The notes under the pieces: generated by a model
Seen by the model: the letters and a program-made list of their open reading frames with translations, nothing else
What the model was told of the DNA's origin: nothing
Databases searched by the model: none
Made by a program: the position numbers and the translations under genes
From: Pseudomonas sp. SLFW
GTDB taxonomy: Bacteria; Pseudomonadota; Gammaproteobacteria; Pseudomonadales; Pseudomonadaceae
Length of the DNA: 64,000 nt
Reading direction: 5' to 3'
NCBI RefSeq assembly: GCF_009905615.1
Contig: NZ_JAAAKW010000006.1
Location: 186,001 to 250,000 of the forward strand
In this document: piece after piece, positions 27,830 to 35,300 of the stretch
Position numbering within the stretch: position 1 is the stretch's first letter
How the letters are laid out: each line of letters opens with the position of its first letter

Positions 27830-28717
27830 TCAGACATTCCTCGTTTCATTGCCGAGCGCAGGCTCCAAGCAATCGATGAACAGGCAGGCAGCGAGCAAAT
27901 CGGCCGCGCCGCCAGGGGATGCATTCAGGCTTAACAGCTGCTGATCCAGCTCATGCAGGGAGCGACGTCCGCTGAGGGTCGCGCTGCCACCCGCGTCCAG
28001 CACCTTTTGCGCGCCGTGCTGCATGGCCTGCAAACCCTGCTCGCCCGCGCGATACAGCACGCACGTGTCGGACAGCGTGGTCATGATCGCCAGCAGGGCG
28101 TCGAGCCGTGCGTTCTGCTCGCCATTACCTGTCGAGCGGCTGCGTTTGAGTTGTGGCAAGCCAGTTTGCGTGACTGCCGGAAAGCCCATCTGCGCCTGTT
28201 CGCGTGCGCCCATCGCGCCGAATTTGCGCGCGACCTGAGCGCCGTGGCTGTTGCTGACGGGCTGATTACGGTCTTCGATCAAGGCCAGACACCCAGCGCG
28301 CAGTCCCAACCCCGCAGGCGACAAATCAGACGCATCAAGTGCAGCGGCCGTGACCAGCAGACCAAGCGCCCAGATCGCGCCACGGTGGGTGTTCACGCCC
28401 CCAGTGGTACGCATCATCGCGACTTCGCCTTCACGTCCGATGCGGCCAATCGCTTCACGCAAAGGCTGGCCAATCTCGCCGATCTCAATGGCCGCTTCCG
28501 CCATTTCCTTAAAAGCAGGCCATAGCGACAAGGCCGACGCGTGCATCAGGCCCAAGTGCAGGTCCGTGTGCGCGCCGCTGCTGCGACGGTCGACCAGCGC
28601 CGGTTTGGGCGACAGATCGGCTTCGTCGATCAGCGCGTCCACCGCCAGATCTGCCAGACGCTCGGCCAGAGGCAGCGAACGCGGTGCGTCGTTGAATGCA
28701 ACGTTGAGTGCACGCAT
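27830..28717 (-). CDS. mdcB: Triphosphoribosyl-dephospho-CoA synthase
   Basis: A 295-residue CitG/MdcB-family enzyme. It makes the dephospho-CoA-derived prosthetic group precursor from ATP and dephospho-CoA. Seen: [21 protein letters not shown] (near residues 32-52) and [15 protein letters not shown] near 110, both hallmarks. The ATG at 28717 overlaps the mdcA stop as TGATG, with AGGAG six bases upstream, so the longer ORF is rejected. Confidence 0.93.
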   Translation of the reverse strand: MRALNVAFNDAPRSLPLAERLADLAVDALIDEADLSPKPALVDRRSSGAHTDLHLGLMHASALSLWPAFKEMAEAAIEIGEIGQPLREAIGRIGREGEVAMMRTTGGVNTHRGAIWALGLLVTAAALDASDLSPAGLGLRAGCLALIEDRNQPVSNSHGAQVARKFGAMGAREQAQMGFPAVTQTGLPQLKRSRSTGNGEQNARLDALLAIMTTLSDTCVLYRAGEQGLQAMQHGAQKVLDAGGSATLSGRRSLHELDQQLLSLNASPGGAADLLAACLFIDCLEPALGNETRNV

Positions 28718-30390
28718 CACCAGCTCCTGAATTTCGCAGGCGGGTTGTACAAACCACCGGACCACTCCACCAGCTCGGCGATGCTTTTGGCGGCCAGCAA
28801 TTCGCGGCTGGCGTCGGTGCGCCGAATCCCTAGGTCTTCGGGCAACGCGATCAAGCCTTCGCGGCGCATGCGGGCGGTGTCTTTGGGGTTGTGGCGCAGG
28901 CCAATCGGGGTGACGCCCGCGACCGCTGCGATCATTGCCTGACGCTCTTCGAGGCTGCGTGCCTTGTAGAGATAGGCGATGCCCTCTTCGGTCAGCAAGT
29001 GGGTCACGTCGTCGCCGTAGACCATGATCGGGGCCAGCGGCATGCCGCTTTTCTTGGCGACGTCGATGGCGTCCAGCGTTTCGACGAAGGTCGGTTTACC
29101 GCCTTCCTGGAAGGTCTCGACCATCTGCACCACGAGCTTTTTGCCGCGTTCGAGGTAGGCGTCGGTCTCCGGATTTTGCTGACGCATGTCGAGCCATGCC
29201 GGCGTGCTGTGACGACGCCCGCGTGGGTCGTGACCCATGTTGGGCGCCCCTCCGAAACCCGCAAGCCGACCCCGCGTGACCGTCGAGGAATGCCCATCAC
29301 CGTCCACTTGCAGCGTGGCACCGATGAACAGGTCCACGGCGTACTGGCCTGCCAGCTGGCACATCATCCGGTTGGAACGCATCGAGCCGTCGCGACCGGT
29401 GAAGAACACGTCCGGGCGGGCCGCGATGTAATTCTCCATGCCCAGTTCGGTGCCGAAGCAATGCACACTTTCGACCCAGCCGCTTTCGATGGCCGGGATC
29501 AGGGTCGGATGGGGATTGAGGGTCCAGTTGCGGCAGATTTTGCCTTTCAGACCCAGCGACTCGCCGTAGGTCGGCAGGATCAGCTCAATGGCAGCCGTGT
29601 TGAAACCGATGCCGTGGTTCAGCGACTGAACGTTGTGTTTCTCGTAGATGCCGCGAATCGCCATCATCGCCATCAGCACGTGAACAGGCTTGATATGGCG
29701 CGGATCACGGGTGAACAGCGGTTCGATGTAGAAAGGCTTGTCGGCCACCACCACGAAGTCGACCCAAGAGGCGGGAATGTCCACGCGCGGCAGGTCGCTG
29801 ACGTCGTCCACCAGTTGATTCACCTGCACGATGACGATGCCGTCGCTGAACGCGGCAGGCTCGATCAGGGCCGGGGTGTCTTCGGTGCTGGCGCCGGTGT
29901 AGATGTTGCCTGCGCGGTCAGCCATGAACCCGGCAGACAGCACGACGTTGGGAATCAGGTCTACCAGCAGGCGGGAATACAGCTCGATGTACGTGTGAAT
30001 CGCGCCGATTTCCAGCAGGCCGTCTTCCAGCAACTGGCTGATGCGCAGACTTTGCGTACCGGCAAAAGAGAAATCGAGCTTGCGGGCGATGCCACGTTCG
30101 AAGAGGTCCAGGTGCTCGGCTCGGCCGACGCTGGGCATGATCATGTGCAGGTCATGGAGCTTGCCGGGATCGGCTTTCACCAAAGAACGTGAAAGGAAAT
30201 CCGCCTGTTTCTGGTTGTTGCCTTCAAGCACCACGCGATCACCGGGCGCAATCAACGCCTCCAGTGCCGCGACGATCTTGTCGGTGGGCAGAACCACGCC
30301 ATCGGCGAGGGAACGCACTTGTTCGAGCCGCCGCTGCTTTTCGCTGCGACGACGCGACCAGCGCGGGTCAAGTTTTGTTGTAGTCGTCAT
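28717..30390 (-). CDS. mdcA: Malonate decarboxylase subunit alpha (acetyl-S-ACP:malonate ACP transferase)
   Basis: A 557-residue CoA-transferase-like enzyme that exchanges acetyl for malonyl on MdcC, releasing acetate. Seen: [17 protein letters not shown] near residue 49, [24 protein letters not shown] near 255, and the C-terminal [17 protein letters not shown]. It is the first gene of the operon; the ATG is at 30390. The promoter must lie in the 106 bases before it or within the fic gene. Length and motifs agree with full MdcA. Confidence 0.95.
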   Translation of the reverse strand: MTTTTKLDPRWSRRRSEKQRRLEQVRSLADGVVLPTDKIVAALEALIAPGDRVVLEGNNQKQADFLSRSLVKADPGKLHDLHMIMPSVGRAEHLDLFERGIARKLDFSFAGTQSLRISQLLEDGLLEIGAIHTYIELYSRLLVDLIPNVVLSAGFMADRAGNIYTGASTEDTPALIEPAAFSDGIVIVQVNQLVDDVSDLPRVDIPASWVDFVVVADKPFYIEPLFTRDPRHIKPVHVLMAMMAIRGIYEKHNVQSLNHGIGFNTAAIELILPTYGESLGLKGKICRNWTLNPHPTLIPAIESGWVESVHCFGTELGMENYIAARPDVFFTGRDGSMRSNRMMCQLAGQYAVDLFIGATLQVDGDGHSSTVTRGRLAGFGGAPNMGHDPRGRRHSTPAWLDMRQQNPETDAYLERGKKLVVQMVETFQEGGKPTFVETLDAIDVAKKSGMPLAPIMVYGDDVTHLLTEEGIAYLYKARSLEERQAMIAAVAGVTPIGLRHNPKDTARMRREGLIALPEDLGIRRTDASRELLAAKSIAELVEWSGGLYNPPAKFRSW

Positions 30391-30496
30391 GCTGACTCCA
30401 CGAGTTCGCTGTCGTGGGTCACATTAGGGCGAGTAGGTTGGGGGCATCAATCAAGCAGAGACGTGGATCGTTACGGTTGGAGTAATGATGGGTGCG
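30391..30496 (-). promoter_or_regulatory. Probable mdc operon promoter region
   Basis: A 106-bp gap between the fic stop and mdcA. As mdcR lies at the far end of the operon, its binding site should be here. I could not define a clear T-N11-A palindrome or -35/-10 pair by eye. Confidence 0.35.
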
Positions 30497-31639
30497 TCAC
30501 CCGTTGATTTGATAACGGGTATTTCGGCCGCCACCTGGAAGTTTCATCAGGCAGCCTTTTTCCAACAGGTCTGAAAGATGGCGAGTTGCGGTGGCCTTGC
30601 TGACCTTCGCGACGGCCTGATATTGGGCCGCGCTGATCCCCTCGACGAATCCCCCACCGGCTTTTTCGGACAACACGTCACCGTTCAGCAAACGGTTGAG
30701 GACTTTGGTTTGCTCAGGAGAAAGGCCAGCATCCCGGTGCTTTTGCCAGAAACGCGCCTTCGCCAGCACGCGGTCGATACGTTGCATCGCCTGTTCGAGC
30801 GCGCTGAGTAAAGTCTCCAGAAACCAGGTCAGCCAATGTGTGATATTCAGACCGCTGCGCTGGCTCGACTCCAGAACGTGGTAGTAACTCTGCCTCGTAC
30901 TCAGGATGCTTGCGGACATGGCATAAAACCGAATGGCCTGATGATCGGCTTGCGCCAGCGCCAGATCGGTAATCGCGCGGGTCAGGCGGCCATTGCCGTC
31001 ATCGAAGGGGTGGAGCGTTACGAACCAGAAATGCGCGACTCCTGCACGCAGCATGGGGTCCAGCGCATCGTTCGTGCGGCTGGCGTTGAACCAGTCGAAG
31101 AAATCATTCAACTGCCCTTCCAGCCCCTCTCGCCCCGGCGCCTCGAAATGAACGATGGGCCGGTCAATCCGCCCGGACACCACCTGCATCGGCTCACTTC
31201 CCCGTAACGTTCCTACGCTTACACCTTTGGCCAGCAGTGAATCGACTTCGGGAAAGAGCAAACGATGCCAGTGCATCAGTCGGGGGAACGTCAGAGGTGC
31301 GTCGTGATGCTGGGTGGCGTCCAGCATCAATTCCGCAAGGCCTTCACTGCGCGGCGTGACTCGCTCATCGCTGGCGAGCCCGAGGCGCTTGGCCAGAGAA
31401 GAGCGCACAGAGCCTACATTCAGTTGCTCACCTTCAATGGCCGATGAGGTGAGGATGTTTTGCAGCATGGCATCGAGCTCAGTCTGCGCATTGGCAGATA
31501 TATCCGAGACGCAAAGCATGCCCAGTAGCCTTCCCTGGGCCTGATTACAAGCCCGCAACAGAGGCGCTAACAGCCCGTCGTCCCAATTGAAATTGGGCCA
31601 TCGGGCGTGTTGCCAGATCCATTCGGGAGAGCGATTCAC
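30497..31639 (-). CDS. Fic-domain protein with N-terminal DUF4172 and C-terminal winged helix
   Basis: Likely 380 residues from the GTG at 31639, which has GAGG seven bases upstream; an ATG at 31687 adds 16 residues but has no ribosome site and lies inside the repeat cluster. The N-terminal DUF4172 region carries the inhibitory helix motif SSAIEGE with Glu69 (class II Fic). The full active motif HPFDDGNGR begins at His210, so AMPylation activity is expected. The C-terminal 70 residues look like a winged helix (KATATRHLSDLLEKG). This combination suggests self-regulated AMP-transferase plus DNA binding. The target is unknown. Confidence 0.85.
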   Translation of the reverse strand: MNRSPEWIWQHARWPNFNWDDGLLAPLLRACNQAQGRLLGMLCVSDISANAQTELDAMLQNILTSSAIEGEQLNVGSVRSSLAKRLGLASDERVTPRSEGLAELMLDATQHHDAPLTFPRLMHWHRLLFPEVDSLLAKGVSVGTLRGSEPMQVVSGRIDRPIVHFEAPGREGLEGQLNDFFDWFNASRTNDALDPMLRAGVAHFWFVTLHPFDDGNGRLTRAITDLALAQADHQAIRFYAMSASILSTRQSYYHVLESSQRSGLNITHWLTWFLETLLSALEQAMQRIDRVLAKARFWQKHRDAGLSPEQTKVLNRLLNGDVLSEKAGGGFVEGISAAQYQAVAKVSKATATRHLSDLLEKGCLMKLPGGGRNTRYQING

Positions 31640-31657
31640 AGAAATCCTCACAGTGCG

Positions 31658-31720
31658 TGAGCCGAATATTGGGGAAATATGGCTCATATATTGAGCCGAA
31701 TATGCGTTTTATTCGGCTCA
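31658..31720. promoter_or_regulatory. Operator-like cluster of TGAGCCGAATA repeats at the fic 5' end
   Basis: TGAGCCGAATA occurs at 31658-31668 and 31692-31702, and inverted as TATTCGGCTCA at 31710-31720. The last two form a perfect 11-bp inverted repeat with 7-bp spacer. GGCTCA (31681-31686) also pairs with TGAGCC (31692-31697) across 5 bases. The cluster lies directly upstream of the proposed GTG start, where a repressor, possibly the Fic protein's own winged helix, could bind. Confidence 0.65.
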
Positions 31721-31754
31721 TAGTCCAGCGTGAGGATAAGTAGAACGCACCGCT

Positions 31755-31826
31755 CCCTGTAGCCGTCGGGCTTGACGGCGGCGTCACGGAAATCGTCGCA
31801 GCCGGCAAGCCGGACTGCTACAGAGG
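31755..31826. repeat. REP-like palindrome, GTAGCCG family (site 2 of 3)
   Basis: CCCTGTAGCCGTCGGGCTTG on the left is mirrored by CGGCAAGCCGGACTGCTACAG on the right. It lies between the chpC stop and the fic promoter cluster and may end the chemosensory operon transcript. Confidence 0.7.
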
Positions 31827-31854
31827 TCTTGCCCACTACCTGCCAGTAGGCTCC

Positions 31855-32325
31855 CTACACCAACCCCGCATCCACCAACCACTGCTCCAATCCCACCAGA
31901 TCCGGCACTTTCGCGACCGTCTCGCCCACCTGCACCGCCGCCAGTTCCAGCTCGGCAAGCGGCACATCGACGTAACTCAATTGGCTGTCCAGTTTGCAGG
32001 ACCGAGGAATCCCTTGGGTCAGCAGGGCGATGAATTTCAGGTCAGGCCTTGCGCCCAATGCGTTGAGGACGACGATGCGCGCTCGGCCGCCGACGCGGGC
32101 GCGGTTGCCGCAGGCGGCTTCGAAGCAGAGCAGCGGGAGACTGCGGTGGCGCCAATTGATGGGGCCCAGGTACCACGGAGGCGCGGCAGGGTCGGCGACG
32201 CTGTCCTGATAGTCGATCAATTCGGCGACAGCCACGTTGGGCAGCAGCAGGTGCCGGTCGCTCAAGGGGATGAGCAGGCCGGTGAGGCTGGTCAGGCGTG
32301 CGGTTTGGGTCGTGGTGTCAGACAT
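31855..32325 (-). CDS. chpC: CheW-like adaptor ChpC
   Basis: A 156-residue CheW-domain protein: LLIPLSDRHLLLPNVAVAELIDY near the N-terminus and WRHRSLPLLCFE, then ARIVVLNAL. It is the second coupling protein of the Pil-Chp system and may link additional receptors to ChpA. The start overlaps the chpA stop by eight bases, so it is translationally coupled. chpB is missing between chpA and chpC. Confidence 0.88.
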   Translation of the reverse strand: MSDTTTQTARLTSLTGLLIPLSDRHLLLPNVAVAELIDYQDSVADPAAPPWYLGPINWRHRSLPLLCFEAACGNRARVGGRARIVVLNALGARPDLKFIALLTQGIPRSCKLDSQLSYVDVPLAELELAAVQVGETVAKVPDLVGLEQWLVDAGLV

Positions 32326-35300
32326 GCACGTGGCTCCAGTGGGCGATGCTCTCCAGCAGCGCCGCTTCCTGATACGGCTTGCTCATGTAGTCGTTGACCC
32401 CCAGCGCCATGGCCCGATCCCGGTGTTTCTGCCCGGAGCGGGAGGTGATCATGATGATCGGCAGGTGCTTCAACGCTTCGTCTTCGCGCACTTTGCTGGC
32501 GACTTCGAAGCCGTCCATGCGCGGCATTTCGATGTCGAGCAGCATCAGGTCTGGCGTGTGTTCCTGAAGCAACGCCATGGCGTCCACCCCGTCCTTGGCG
32601 GTCAACACGTTCATGCCGTTGCGCTCCAGCAAACGGCCCGTGACCTTGCGCACGGTGACCGAATCGTCGACCACCATCACCAGCAACGGACGTGTCTGTT
32701 CGGGTTCGACATAACGGGACGGCGCCTGCCCCGACACCTGCAGCGCCAGCATCTGTGCGTGCAAGCGGCGGATGTGGGCGAACAGGTCGAGGATCAGCAC
32801 CACGCGCCCGTCGCCGAGAATGGTCGCGCCGGAAATCCCCTGCACGCCCGCGAACTGCGGGCCGAGGTTTTTCACGACAATTTCCCGCGACCCCATTAAA
32901 GCGTCCACCTGCACGGCCACCCACTGGTCATGCACGTGCACCAGGAGCACCGGCAGCGGTTGGGTCTGGCCCGAGAATTTCGGTGGTTGGCCATTGTTAA
33001 GCAGCTCACCCAGATAGCGCAGCTCATACGTGCGCTCGCCATACTGATAACGCGGGGGCGCTGACTGGTAATACGTTTCCAGCTCACCGGGCATCACGCG
33101 CACGATGCCTTCGACACTGTTCAGCGGTACCGCGTATTGCTCGTCGCCGCACTGCACCATCAACGCCCGATTCACCGACACCGAGAAGGGCAGTCGAATG
33201 CGAAACCGTGCGCCCTGCCCCGACCTCGAGTCAATGACCATAGAGCCGCCCAGCTCTTTCACTTCAGCATGCACCACGTCCATCCCGACGCCACGCCCGG
33301 AGATCTGCGTGATGGTCTCAGCGGTCGAAAAACCGGCCTGAAGAATGAACTGCAAGGTGTCGTGTTCGCTCAGCTCGGCATCCGGGGCAATCAAGCCGCG
33401 CTTGATCGCCTTGCGCCGCACGGCTTCGAAATCGACACCGGCGCCGTCGTCGCTCAATTCGATGACGATATCGCCGCCTTCGTGGGCGAGGCTCAGGGTG
33501 ATGTGGCCGGTTTCAGACTTGCCCGCAGCGAGGCGTTTTTCGGTGCTTTCCAGGCCGTGGTCAATGGCGTTGCGCAGCATGTGTTCCAGCGGCGCGACCA
33601 TGCGTTCCAGCACGTTGCGGTCCATTTCGCCTTCGGCGTTGACCACGTCGAACTTGACCTTTTTATGCAGCTCGCCCGAGACCTGCCGCACGATGCGGCG
33701 AAGGCGCGGCACCATGCGCTCGAAAGGCACCATGCGTGTGCGCATCAGGTTTTCTTGCAGCTCGGTGTTCACCCGCGCCTGTTGCGACAGCAGCGTTTCG
33801 GCCTCATGAGTGCGGGTGTCCAGGGTTTCCTTGAGATCCATCAGGTCGGACGCGGACTCGAACAACGCCCGGGATAACTGCTGCAATTGCGAATGTCGGT
33901 CCATTTCCAGCGGATCGAATTCCTCGTAGCCCTCACGCGCGGCCTGATGATCGCGGCTGAGAATTCGGCCCTGGGTCTCGATGTCCAATCGACGCAATTG
34001 GTCGCGCATCCGCTCGATGGTGGTTTCCATCTCGGCAAGCGTGATCTGGGCGTCGCTGACCTGCTGTTCAATGCGCCCTCGGAAGATCGACGTTTCACCC
34101 GCCAGATTCACCAAATCCTCCAACTGCTCGGCAGGCACCTTGACCATTTCCGGGCCGCTGCGCTCGGCTTCGGCGTCCGGCGCGGCGGGGGCTGGCTCTG
34201 CAACTGACGGTGCTATAACGGGCGAAATCTCCGCCGGTTTGGCGACGACTTCCTGAGCGCTGCCCGAAGCGGAATAGTGCGCAATGCTCTCGATCAGCAG
34301 CGCCGGGTTGGGCAACGGCTCGTAACCGCGCACGGCATCGACCATGTCAGCGAGCATGTCGTGTCCGCTTTGCAGCAGGCCGTTGAGCAGCGCGCTGTTC
34401 TTGAGCGCACCGGAGGCGAGGCCTTCGTACAGCGACTCCATTTCATGGGCGAGGTCGCCAATCGGGGCGATTTCCACCATGCGAGCGCCACCCTTGAGGG
34501 TGTGCAGGTCACGCAGCAGGTTTTCTACTTCGAGCGTGTTTTGCGGATCGGCCTGCCAACGCACCAGCGCGGCGCTGGAACTCTCAATGATGTCGTCGGC
34601 TTCTTCGAGGAAGATTTCCAGCAACTCGGGATCGCGCTCGTCCAGCGGCTGGATCATCGAGCCGACATTTCTTGGCTCGGCGTCGGGTGCCAGCACCGGC
34701 CCTGTGGATTGTCGAAACGACCGGATTGATTCGATCAAGGCTTGGGGAGAGGCCAGTTCGCTGCGGTTTTGCAGCTGTTCGAGCATCAAGGCCAGATGAT
34801 CGTGGCTGCGGATCAGCAAATCCGCCAGCGCCGGGGTGTGACTGCAACGTCGGTCGATCAGGCTTTCATAAAGCGATTCAAGCTCGTGCCCCAAATCGCC
34901 GACTGGACCGATTTCGGCCATCCGTGCGCCGCCCTTTAGGGTGTGCAAATCCCGTTGCAACGGAGACAGTGGCATCGGGTTTTCGGGGTCGTCCAGCCAG
35001 CGCTGAAGTGCATGGCCTGCGCTGTCGAGGATGTCGACGGCTTCCTCAAGGAAGATGTCGACGATTTCCTGATCGATGTCGTCTCGCTCGGACTTGGCTT
35101 CAATCGGCTCAGCCTCCAGATGACCGGTGGCCTCGCTCAGTTCCGTCACGCGGGTCGCCAGCCCGCCTTCGCTCGTGATCACGCCCATGGCAGACGGGTC
35201 GAGACCTTCTTCCAGCAACTCGCGCAGTGCCCGAACCCGCTCAGGGCATGGCTGGACCTGCTGACCCGCCGCGACCTGATCGAGCATGTTGATCAGTGCT

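Noticed and set aside
21957..31639. The malonate locus as a novel gene system
   Set aside because: All subunits, the transporter pair and the regulator match the known malonate decarboxylase pathway; only its location is notable.
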